Origin: Candidatus Limnocylindrales bacterium
GTDB taxonomy: Bacteria > Chloroflexota > Limnocylindria > Limnocylindrales > CSP1-4
Assembly: GCA_031292335.1 (NCBI GenBank)
Contig: JARLHH010000129.1
Location: 1 to 6,964 of the forward strand
Length of the DNA stretch: 6,964 nt
Reading direction: 5' to 3'
A program made the position numbers and the translations under genes. Below are positions 1 through 5,742 of the stretch, piece by piece (the stretch's first letter is position 1; each line of letters starts with the position of its first letter). The notes under the pieces were generated by a model. The model worked only from the letters and a program-made list of their open reading frames with translations. It ran no database searches and had not been told where the DNA came from.

Positions 1-38
1 GCAGGCGGCCACGCGGCACGTGAAGCGAGAGGCGAGCG

Positions 39-1028
39 GTGTCTGACGAGCGCGTCCTCGTCACCGGCGGGACGGGCTGCATCGGTTCCTGGGTCGTCAG
101 GAACCTGGTGCGCGAGGAGGTGACCGTCGTCGCCCTGACGGCAGCGCGGCGGTTCGCGCGCCTGAAGCTGATCCTCACGGACGCGGAGTTCGGCAGGATC
201 AACTTCGTGACCGCCGACATCTCGGACATGGCGACGATCGAAGCGGCGGCGCGACGGCACGGGATCAACCGGATCATCCACCTTGCGGGCATGCAGCTCC
301 CCTTCTGCGCCGCTGACCCGATCCGGGGTGCCCAGGTCAACGTCGGCGGGACCGTCACGATCTTCGAGCTGGCCAAGCGACTGGGCGTGGAGCGGGTCGT
401 CTACGCGAGCAGCGCCGCCGTCTACGGGCCCAGGACCCACTACCAGGAGGCGACGCTCGGCCCGGGCGCGGCGTTCTTCCCCACGTCCCACTACGGCGTC
501 TACAAGGTCGCCAACGAGCAGAGCGCCAGGATCTTCTGGCAGACCGACGGGATCGCGAGCATCGGGCTCCGGCCGCACTCGGTGTACGGCCCGGGTCGTG
601 ATCAGGGCATGACGTCGAAGCCGACGCTGGCCATGATCGCGGCTGCCGCCGGGCGTCCCTACCACATCCCGTTCAACGGCAGGTACCAGTTCCAGTTCGC
701 CGATGACGCGGCCCGGGCGTTCCTCCGGGCGGCCCGCGCCCCGCTCCAGGGCGCGACGGTCTTCGACATCGGCGGCAGCACCGTCGGCGTCGACGCGATC
801 GTGACCTGCATCGAGGCGCACGCGCCCGAAGCTCGGGGCCGGATCACGTTCGGCGATCAGCCGCTGCTGCTCCCGGAGGCGTTCGACAGCCGTCCGATCC
901 TCGAGTCGCTGGGGTCCGCCGCGGAGACGCCGCTCGACGAGGGCGTCCTCCGGACGCTGGACTGCTACCGGGCCGCGCTGCGCGAGGGCACGCTCGATGC
1001 GGCGTACCTGGATCGCGTGCTGGCGTGA
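39..1028 (+). CDS. NAD(P)-dependent epimerase/dehydratase (extended SDR family)
   Basis: An extended short-chain dehydrogenase/reductase of 329 residues, a normal family length. The N-terminus shows the nucleotide-binding motif TGGTGCIGS (residues 9-17). Further in are an HLAG strand, the active-site region VYASSAAVYG with Ser124/Ser125, and the catalytic pair Tyr152-x3-Lys156 (YGVYK). A later LRPHSVYGPGR stretch is typical of sugar epimerases and dehydrogenases of this fold. The GTG start is supported by GAGAGG at 27-32 with a 6-base spacer. The family acts in the cytoplasm on nucleotide sugars, free sugars or sugar acids; the motifs do not fix the substrate. The KDPG-type aldolase and KDG-type kinase just downstream make oxidation or epimerisation of a sugar or sugar acid the likelier role. 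The fold and family are clear; the exact reaction is inference. Confidence 0.9.
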   Translation: MSDERVLVTGGTGCIGSWVVRNLVREEVTVVALTAARRFARLKLILTDAEFGRINFVTADISDMATIEAAARRHGINRIIHLAGMQLPFCAADPIRGAQVNVGGTVTIFELAKRLGVERVVYASSAAVYGPRTHYQEATLGPGAAFFPTSHYGVYKVANEQSARIFWQTDGIASIGLRPHSVYGPGRDQGMTSKPTLAMIAAAAGRPYHIPFNGRYQFQFADDAARAFLRAARAPLQGATVFDIGGSTVGVDAIVTCIEAHAPEARGRITFGDQPLLLPEAFDSRPILESLGSAAETPLDEGVLRTLDCYRAALREGTLDAAYLDRVLA

Positions 1029-1034
1029 GAGCCG

Positions 1035-1730
1035 ATGAGCGCCGGCGCGGCTGAGATGGACCTGGCGGCTGCGCTGCGCGACGCGGGCGTCGTTCCGGTT
1101 GTCACGCTGACGCGGCCGGAGCAGGCGGTACCCGTCGCCGAGGCACTCCTGGCGGGCGGGCTCGCCTGTGTCGAGATCACCTTCCGCTCCGATGCCGCCC
1201 CGGCCGCGATCGAGGCGATCCGCGCCCGGGTGCCGAGCCTCCTCGTCGGTGCCGGCACCATTCTCACGGTGGCGCAGGCCGACACGGCGATGGCGGCGGG
1301 TGCGTCGTTCCTCGTCGCACCGGGGTTCAACCCGGCCGTCGTCGATCACGTCCTGGACCGGGGCATCCCGATGCTGCCCGGCGTGTGCACGCCGAGCGAG
1401 ATCGAGCAGGCGCTCGCGCGCGGACTGGAGCTCGTGAAGTTCTTCCCCGCTGCCGCGATGGGGGGTGTCGCCTTCCTCCGCGCGCTCGCCGGCCCGTATC
1501 CGATGCTGCGCTACGTGCCGACCGGCGGGATCACGCCCGAGAACGCGGTCGAGTACCTGGCCCTTCGCTCGGTGGTCGCGGTGGGCGGCACCTGGCTCAC
1601 GACGCAGGACGTGGTTGCCGCGGGCGAGTGGGCCACGATCACGGGCCTGGCGGCGGACGCTGCCGCGATGGTGCGCCGGGCGCGAGACGGCGCCGCTCCA
1701 CGACCGCGAGACGTGAGGCAGCCGGGATGA
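1035..1730 (+). CDS. eda: KDPG/KHG aldolase family protein (2-dehydro-3-deoxy-phosphogluconate aldolase)
   Basis: Class I aldolase of 231 residues that should cleave 2-keto-3-deoxy-6-phosphogluconate, or a close relative, to pyruvate and glyceraldehyde-3-phosphate in the cytoplasm. Family landmarks are in order: VEITFRS with Glu47 and Arg51, GAGTILT with Thr75, VAPGFNP (94-100), the Schiff-base lysine Lys135 in VKFFPA, and the phosphate-binding PTGGI (162-166). The C-terminal ~20 residues, rich in Arg, Ala and Pro, are a tail beyond the usual barrel. The chosen ATG lies 6 bases after the upstream stop, with only a weak, closely spaced GAG-rich site. A second in-frame ATG at 1056 would begin directly at MDLAAALRDAG and remains possible. 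Its stop overlaps the kinase start by 4 bases, so the two are probably translated together. Specificity among KDPG, KDPGal and 4-hydroxy-2-oxoglutarate cannot be read from sequence; the symbol denotes the family. Confidence 0.93.
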   Translation: MSAGAAEMDLAAALRDAGVVPVVTLTRPEQAVPVAEALLAGGLACVEITFRSDAAPAAIEAIRARVPSLLVGAGTILTVAQADTAMAAGASFLVAPGFNPAVVDHVLDRGIPMLPGVCTPSEIEQALARGLELVKFFPAAAMGGVAFLRALAGPYPMLRYVPTGGITPENAVEYLALRSVVAVGGTWLTTQDVVAAGEWATITGLAADAAAMVRRARDGAAPRPRDVRQPG

Positions 1731-2827
1731 CCCTCCCCCCGATCAAGCTCCCCGATTCCGCGCGCTGGGACCTCGTGTCGCTCGGCGAGGTGATGCTCCG
1801 GCTCGACCCTGGCGAGGAGCGCATCCACACGGCGCGTTCGTTCCGGGTGTGGGAGGGCGGCGGCGAGTACAACGTCGCGCGCGCGCTCCGGCGCTGCTTC
1901 GGCCTGCGGACGACGATCGTCACCGCGCTCGCCGACAACCAGGTCGGCCGGCTCGTCGAGGACCTGATGCTCCAGGGTGGAGTCGATCTCTCGCACGTCC
2001 GCTGGGCCGCCCATGACGGCGTTGGGCGGACGGTCCGGAACGGCCTCAACTTCACCGAGCGCGGCTTCGGCGTGCGGGCCCCGGTCGGCGTCTCCGACCG
2101 GGGGCACACCGCGGCGAGCCAGATGCGGCCGGGTGACGTGGACTGGGATGCGCTGTTCGGGGAAGAAGGCGCCCGCTGGTTCCACACCGGCGGCATCTTC
2201 GCCGCGCTGTCCACCTCGTCCGCGGAGGTCGCGGCCGAGGCGATGGCCGCCGCGCGCCGCCACGGGACGATCGTGAGCTACGACCTCAACTACCGCCCCA
2301 GCCTCTGGAAGGAGATCGGCGGCCAGGCCCGGGCCCGCGAGGTGAACCGGGCGCTCGCGCCGCTCGTCGACGTCATGCTCGGCAACGAGGAGGACTTCAC
2401 GGCGGCTCTCGGATTCGAGGTGGCAGGGCTCGACGAGAACCTCTCGGCGCTCGACCCGGCCAGCTTCGGGCGGATGATGGCAACGGTGACCGCGGCGTAT
2501 CCGAACCTCGCCGTGGTCGCCACGACGCTCCGCGTGGTGACCACGGCGAGTCGCAACGACTGGGGAGGCGTCTGCTTCGCCGACGGCGAGATCCACGTCG
2601 CGACACTCCGGGAGGGTCTCGAGATCCTCGATCGAGTCGGGGGCGGCGATTCGTTCGCATCGGGCCTGATCTACGGGCTGCTGGCCGGCTTCCCACCCCG
2701 GCGGGCGCTGGACTACGGGGCGGCCCACGGGGCGCTCGCGATGACGACGCCGGGCGACACGTCCAGCGCGACGCTCGCCGAGGTCGAAGCCGTCGTCGCC
2801 GGGACGTCGGCACGGGTCACCCGGTAG
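1727..2827 (+). CDS. PfkB-family sugar kinase, likely 2-keto-3-deoxygluconate kinase
   Basis: Ribokinase/PfkB-fold kinase of 366 residues that should phosphorylate a sugar or sugar acid with ATP. Visible motifs are the sugar-contacting EGGGEYNVARAL (about 43-54), DLNYRPSLW (186-194, common in KDG kinases), NEEDF (220-224), and the signature DRVGGGDSFASG with the anion-hole glycines and catalytic base Asp308. It is longer than the usual ~310-residue KDG kinases, with extra sequence around residues 110-150 and 225-290. The ATG at 1727 is chosen because it overlaps the aldolase stop (ATGA) and follows GAGG at 1715-1718 with an 8-base spacer; the open frame reaches further upstream only as an overlap inside the aldolase gene. 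Pairing with a KDPG-type aldolase argues for KDG (or 2-keto-3-deoxygalactonate) as substrate. Other PfkB substrates such as fructose or 5-dehydro-2-deoxygluconate are not excluded. Confidence 0.88.
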   Translation: MTLPPIKLPDSARWDLVSLGEVMLRLDPGEERIHTARSFRVWEGGGEYNVARALRRCFGLRTTIVTALADNQVGRLVEDLMLQGGVDLSHVRWAAHDGVGRTVRNGLNFTERGFGVRAPVGVSDRGHTAASQMRPGDVDWDALFGEEGARWFHTGGIFAALSTSSAEVAAEAMAAARRHGTIVSYDLNYRPSLWKEIGGQARAREVNRALAPLVDVMLGNEEDFTAALGFEVAGLDENLSALDPASFGRMMATVTAAYPNLAVVATTLRVVTTASRNDWGGVCFADGEIHVATLREGLEILDRVGGGDSFASGLIYGLLAGFPPRRALDYGAAHGALAMTTPGDTSSATLAEVEAVVAGTSARVTR

Positions 2828-2843
2828 CGATCGGAGAGCACGC

Positions 2844-3701
2844 GTGGGATTCACGATTCGCGAGGCAGTCCCGGACGACTGGCAGGAGTGCGGGCGCATC
2901 TGCTACGAGGCGTTCGCGACCGTCGCGGCGCGCCACGGGTTCCCGCCGGACTTCCCGACGGTCGCGGCAGCGGCGGAGCCGATCCGGTACCTGATCGACC
3001 ATCCGAGGATCTACGGCGTGGTCGCGGAGTGCGACGGCTGGATCCTGGGCAGCAACTTCCTCGACGAGCGATCCACCATCGCGGGGCTCGGGCCGATCAG
3101 CGTCGATCCCGCCGCGCAGGACCGGGGGGTGGGCCGCGCGCTCATGACCGCGGTGCTCGACCGGGCCGTCGAACGACGCACCCCGGGCGTCCGGTTGATC
3201 CAGATCGCCTACCACAACCGGTCGCTCAGCCTGTACGCGAAGCTCGGCTTCGACATTCGCGGGTCGTTTGCCGCGATGTACGGCGAGCCTCTCGGGATCA
3301 CGATGCCGGGATACGCCGTCCGCACGGCCACGAGTGACGACGAAGCGACGTGCAACGCGCTGTGCATCCGGGTGCACGGCCACGATCGAGCCGGAGAGGT
3401 GCGCGAGGCGATCGCGGACGGCAAGGCGAACGTCGTGGAGCGCCTCGGGCGGATCACCGGCTACACGACCGGCATCACCTACTTCACCCACTCGGTCGCG
3501 GAGACGACCGACGATCTCGAGGCGCTCATCGGCGCAGCGGCCGATTTCGGCACGCCGGGCTATCTCGTTCCCCTGGCCAACACGCAGCTCTTCCGCTGGA
3601 GCCTGGCCCACGACCTGCGCGTCTTCTTCGTCGTGAACATGATGACGCTGGGCATCTACCAGGAGCCCGCCGGCGCCTTCATGCCCTCCGTGGGCTACTG
3701 A
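2844..3701 (+). CDS. GNAT family N-acetyltransferase, two-lobed
   Basis: A 285-residue protein whose first ~150 residues are a GNAT domain. It opens with FTIREAVPDDW and has the acetyl-CoA pyrophosphate loop in ISVDPAAQDRGVGRAL (Gln92-Asp-Arg-Gly-Val-Gly97), then the motif-B region HNRSLSLYAKLGF (ending at 136). Residues ~150-285 form a second part ending in VNMMTLGIYQEPAGAFMPSVGY; this looks like a diverged partner lobe, as in tandem GNAT proteins, but it lacks an evident acetyl-CoA loop. The GTG start has GGAGAG at 2833-2838 with a 5-base spacer and lies 16 bases after the kinase stop, so it is probably co-transcribed. Transfer of an acetyl or other acyl group from CoA is expected of the family. 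The acceptor is unknown, and a role in the sugar pathway is suggested only by position. Confidence 0.88.
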   Translation: MGFTIREAVPDDWQECGRICYEAFATVAARHGFPPDFPTVAAAAEPIRYLIDHPRIYGVVAECDGWILGSNFLDERSTIAGLGPISVDPAAQDRGVGRALMTAVLDRAVERRTPGVRLIQIAYHNRSLSLYAKLGFDIRGSFAAMYGEPLGITMPGYAVRTATSDDEATCNALCIRVHGHDRAGEVREAIADGKANVVERLGRITGYTTGITYFTHSVAETTDDLEALIGAAADFGTPGYLVPLANTQLFRWSLAHDLRVFFVVNMMTLGIYQEPAGAFMPSVGY

Positions 3702-3709
3702 ACGCTTTC

Positions 3710-3746
3710 GCGGTCTCGGGTGTCTCGAGGCGCGCTGGGAGACCGC
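3710..3746. terminator. Inverted repeat between convergent genes, possible bidirectional terminator
   Basis: GCGGTCTC at 3710-3717 is perfectly complementary to GAGACCGC at 3739-3746, giving an 8-base-pair stem around a 21-base loop that contains the palindrome CTCGAG. It fills most of the 52-base gap between the stops of the GNAT gene and the opposing SIS gene, which is where a two-way terminator would sit. Against this, neither strand has a T-run after the stem and the loop is long, so it is not a classical intrinsic terminator. Confidence 0.35.
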
Positions 3747-3753
3747 TGACCCG

Positions 3754-4533
3754 TCAACCCTTGTCGAGCGCTCGGGCAAGCCGCCGGGCATGGTCCCGAT
3801 AGGCTTCCTCGAAGAGCGCCCGCGACCGCTCGGCCCCCACAACCGTGGAGCGGCTGAGCACCGGGGGCATGGCTCCCCGCGCGACGAGCAGCTCGGCGGT
3901 GCGCACCTTGATCGAGTTCACGATGGCCACGGCGGTGACCGTCGAGCCCGGCCCGACCGGGGTGTCAAGACCTTCGACGAGGCAGAGCGCGTCGGCGTGG
4001 GGCGTGCAGAGGTCGATCACGAGATCGGCGACCTCCATCAGGCGTGCGCCTGCCGCCGGCTCGGGCTCGACCGCCATGGACTGGCTGACCGACGTCACGG
4101 CAATGACGCGCATCCCGCGTGCTCGCGCGCCACGAGCCATCTCCACCGGGACGGCGGTCACGCCGCTCGCCGAGAAGATCATCATCACGTCCTGCGGCCC
4201 GAACGTGAAGTTGCCGAGGATCACCTCGGCGAGGCCGGGTGTCCGCTCGATGAACATCGCCTGGCGCTGTCCGTTGGCTCCGACGACCTGGGTGTGGAAC
4301 GTCATCGACAGCTCGACGATCGGGTGGAACCCCGGGTACGAGCCGTAGCGCGGGAACATCTCCTCGACCGGCATGCGGGAATGCCCGGTGCCGAAGAGGT
4401 GCACGAGGCCATCCGCCGCGATCGCCTCCGCGCACCATTGGCTGGCGGTCTCGATCGCGTCCGCCTGGGTCTCGGCAAGCCGCTCGAGGAGGCCGATCGC
4501 GGCGGTCACCCAGGGCAGCGGGCGCGCCGTCAT
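3754..4533 (-). CDS. SIS (sugar isomerase) domain phosphosugar-binding protein, UPF0309-like
   Basis: A 259-residue SIS-fold protein, the usual size for single-domain members of the UPF0309-type group. Markers are LFGTGHSRMPVEEMFPRYG (about 46-64), where the SIS nucleotide-fold loop and the Glu57/Glu58 pair lie; PIVELSMTFH (71-80); IFSASGVTAVPVEMA (119-133), the Ser-rich phosphate-binding loop; and VIAVTSVSQS. SIS domains bind or isomerise phosphosugars, often amino-sugar phosphates, in the cytoplasm; no exact reaction is established from these motifs. The ATG at 4533 is chosen because CTCC at 4542-4545 reads as GGAG on the minus strand, 8 bases ahead, and because the protein's similarity begins there. 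The frame is open much further upstream, but that part lies antisense to the next gene and looks like shadow. The gene is convergent with the GNAT gene and divergent from the lactonase-like gene. Confidence 0.9.
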   Translation of the reverse strand: MTARPLPWVTAAIGLLERLAETQADAIETASQWCAEAIAADGLVHLFGTGHSRMPVEEMFPRYGSYPGFHPIVELSMTFHTQVVGANGQRQAMFIERTPGLAEVILGNFTFGPQDVMMIFSASGVTAVPVEMARGARARGMRVIAVTSVSQSMAVEPEPAAGARLMEVADLVIDLCTPHADALCLVEGLDTPVGPGSTVTAVAIVNSIKVRTAELLVARGAMPPVLSRSTVVGAERSRALFEEAYRDHARRLARALDKG

Positions 4534-4541
4534 GCGACCGG

Positions 4542-4545
4542 CTCC
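4542..4545 (-). promoter_or_regulatory. Shine-Dalgarno site for the SIS gene
   Basis: Reads GGAG on the minus strand, 8 bases ahead of the ATG at 4533. It decides the start against the long open frame that continues upstream across the divergent gene. Confidence 0.65.
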
Positions 4546-4655
4546 GGGACGTTCGCCCGCCCCGGGCGGCTCCGCCCCGCGTGCCCCGGCCGGGGCTGAT
4601 GGATTGCGCACATCGGCATCGCGACTCCCTGGCGGCGGACGACGCTGGGCACCAT

Positions 4656-4668
4656 CCGAGAACCTCGG
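4656..4668. repeat. Dyad 1, operator-like inverted repeat
   Basis: CCGAG (4656-4660), AAC, CTCGG (4664-4668): perfect 5-base arms with a 3-base centre. The right part, GAACCTCGG (4660-4668), recurs exactly in dyad 2 at 4750-4758. It lies downstream of the putative leftward promoter, inside the likely 5' leader of the SIS transcript. Confidence 0.45.
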
Positions 4669-4703
4669 GCTCCCCCGCTTCGCCGCTCCGCACACCGCCA
4701 GCG

Positions 4704-4709
4704 ATTGTA
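4704..4709 (-). promoter_or_regulatory. Putative -10 box for the SIS gene
   Basis: ATTGTA on the plus strand reads TACAAT on the minus strand, one base from the TATAAT consensus and rare in this GC-rich context. No good -35 hexamer is visible 16-18 bases upstream, so the promoter would need an activator or be weak. The implied leader of the SIS transcript would be roughly 160 bases. Confidence 0.35.
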
Positions 4710-4724
4710 TCGACCGCCGACCCA

Positions 4725-4730
4725 TAGAAT
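4725..4730 (+). promoter_or_regulatory. Putative -10 box for the lactonase-like gene
   Basis: TAGAAT, one mismatch from TATAAT, in an otherwise GC-rich stretch. A TTGTAT hexamer at 4705-4710 resembles a -35 box, but the 14-base spacer is shorter than the usual 17. Transcription would start near 4737, leaving a leader of about 40 bases that carries dyad 2 and the ribosome binding site. An ATG overlapping this box at 4729 would then not be in the transcript. Confidence 0.4.
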
Positions 4731-4739
4731 GACCGGGAC

Positions 4740-4759
4740 GCCGAGGTCCGAACCTCGGC
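4740..4759. repeat. Dyad 2, operator or 5'-leader hairpin
   Basis: GCCGAGGT (4740-4747) pairs perfectly with ACCTCGGC (4752-4759) around the 4-base loop CCGA. As DNA it is a 20-base operator-like dyad just downstream of the putative rightward promoter. As RNA it is a stable hairpin near the transcript's 5' end, 4 bases ahead of the ribosome binding site. It shares GAACCTCGG with dyad 1. Confidence 0.55.
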
Positions 4760-4763
4760 CCGC

Positions 4764-4770
4764 GGAGGAG
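4764..4770 (+). promoter_or_regulatory. Strong Shine-Dalgarno site for the lactonase-like gene
   Basis: GGAGGAG followed by a 6-base spacer to the GTG at 4777. It is the best ribosome binding site in the window and fixes the start there rather than at the in-frame ATG at 4729 or the longer open frame. Confidence 0.8.
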
Positions 4771-4776
4771 CGGCGC

Positions 4777-5742
4777 GTGCGCGAACCCCACGTCGTGACC
4801 GTCACCGGGACGCTGCCGGCTGCCGCCCTCGGGGTCGTCGATGCGCACGACCACCTGTTCGTCGCGTCCCCTGCGCTCCCCGGCGGTGAGATCGGGGACG
4901 CTGACAAGGTCGCCGCCGAGATGCGCGAGGCCAAGGCGTCCGGCATCGGCGCCATCGTCGAGATGACGCCCATCGGCCTCGGCCGGCGACCCGACCTGAT
5001 GCGCCGCGTGTCGCAGGAGACCGGCCTGCCCGTCATCGCCGCGACCGGCTACCACCGGGACGCCCACTACCCGGCCGGCCACTGGGTGCACACGGCGCCG
5101 ATCGAGATCCTCGCGGATCGCGTCATCGCGGACCTGACGATCGGGATGCACCCGGCGGACTGGGAGGGCGAGGCCGGGCTAACTCCCGACCCCGCCCGTG
5201 CCGGCGCGATCAAGGCCGGCGCGTCCTACCAGCGGATCAGCAGGGGCGAGCACCGCCGGCTCGAGGCAGCCGCGGCCGGCAGTCGCGCGGCGGGTGTGGC
5301 GATTCTCGTCCACACCGAGATCGGGACGTGCGGTCACGAGATCGTGGATGTGCTCGAGGCGGCAGGCGCGCCGGTCGATCGGATCCTGCTCGCCCACATG
5401 GATCGCAATCCCGACCTGGAGCTCCACGCGGAGATCGCCGCGCGGGGCGTCACGCTCGAGTACGACACGATCGGGCGGATCAAGTACCGGCCGGACAGCC
5501 AGCTCCTCGACCTGATCGAGGGTCTGCTCGCCGCCGGCCACGGCGACCGGGTCGTGCTGGGCCTCGATCTCGGGACCCGCGACTACTACCGGGCCTACGA
5601 CGGCGGGCCGGGGATGCGCTCCCTCATGACGACGTTCGTGCCACGGCTGCGCCGGCGGATCGGCGAGGCGGCCACGGACGCGATCCTGATCGCGAACCCA
5701 GCCCGCGCCTTCGCGGTCGCGAACCCGGCGCCGCCACCGTGA
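4777..5742 (+). CDS. Phosphotriesterase-family amidohydrolase, candidate sugar lactonase
   Basis: A 321-residue TIM-barrel hydrolase of the amidohydrolase superfamily, phosphotriesterase-related branch. All metal-site residues expected for the family are visible: His24 and His26 in DAHDHLF, the carboxylatable Lys146 in GAIKAG, His179 in LVHTEIG, His207 in LLAHMDRNPD, and Asp264 in LGLDLGTRDYY. A binuclear metal hydrolase is therefore expected to be active. The family includes phosphotriesterases, acyl-homoserine lactonases and sugar lactonases (some acting on phosphorylated sugar lactones). In this sugar-catabolic setting, lactone opening is the likeliest reaction, but the substrate is inference. 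The GTG start follows the GGAGGAG site; translation from the upstream ATG would give 16 extra residues without family similarity. The stop overlaps the next gene by 4 bases, and the start is divergent from the SIS gene. Confidence 0.9.
   Translation: MREPHVVTVTGTLPAAALGVVDAHDHLFVASPALPGGEIGDADKVAAEMREAKASGIGAIVEMTPIGLGRRPDLMRRVSQETGLPVIAATGYHRDAHYPAGHWVHTAPIEILADRVIADLTIGMHPADWEGEAGLTPDPARAGAIKAGASYQRISRGEHRRLEAAAAGSRAAGVAILVHTEIGTCGHEIVDVLEAAGAPVDRILLAHMDRNPDLELHAEIAARGVTLEYDTIGRIKYRPDSQLLDLIEGLLAAGHGDRVVLGLDLGTRDYYRAYDGGPGMRSLMTTFVPRLRRRIGEAATDAILIANPARAFAVANPAPPP

Larger units (their letters stand above)
4534..4776. promoter_or_regulatory. Divergent intergenic control region
   Basis: This 243-base gap separates the SIS gene (leftward) from the lactonase-like gene (rightward) and is the only sizeable non-coding stretch in the window. 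It holds two outward-facing -10-like hexamers in a small AT-rich island at about 4704-4730. Two dyads sharing GAACCTCGG lie one on each side of that island, and a strong ribosome binding site serves the rightward gene. The stretch 4546-4650 is GC-rich, and I see nothing further in it. The layout suggests shared control of both genes. Confidence 0.6.

Noticed and set aside
1..23. Possible tail of an upstream plus-strand gene ending in TGA at 21-23
   Set aside because: Only six codons precede the stop, which is too little to distinguish a real C-terminus from chance.
1385..1726. Upstream extension of the kinase frame
   Set aside because: It lies within the aldolase gene in another frame and has no PfkB similarity; the ATG at 1727 has a ribosome site and a typical stop-start overlap.
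1511..2899. 462-codon open frame on the minus strand
   Set aside because: It is antisense to the aldolase end and the PfkB kinase; its composition is low-complexity and charged, with no family motifs.
2817..3842. 341-codon open frame on the minus strand
   Set aside because: It is antisense to the GNAT gene, which carries clear motifs and a good ribosome site; the product has no domain signal.
4729..4776. Alternative ATG start for the lactonase-like gene at 4729
   Set aside because: It overlaps the likely -10 box and has no ribosome site, and the added residues would be encoded by the dyad 2 hairpin. The GTG at 4777 has a strong site.
4534..5151. Upstream extension of the SIS frame
   Set aside because: It runs antisense through the lactonase-like gene, shows no SIS-type sequence, and a good Shine-Dalgarno site precedes the ATG at 4533.
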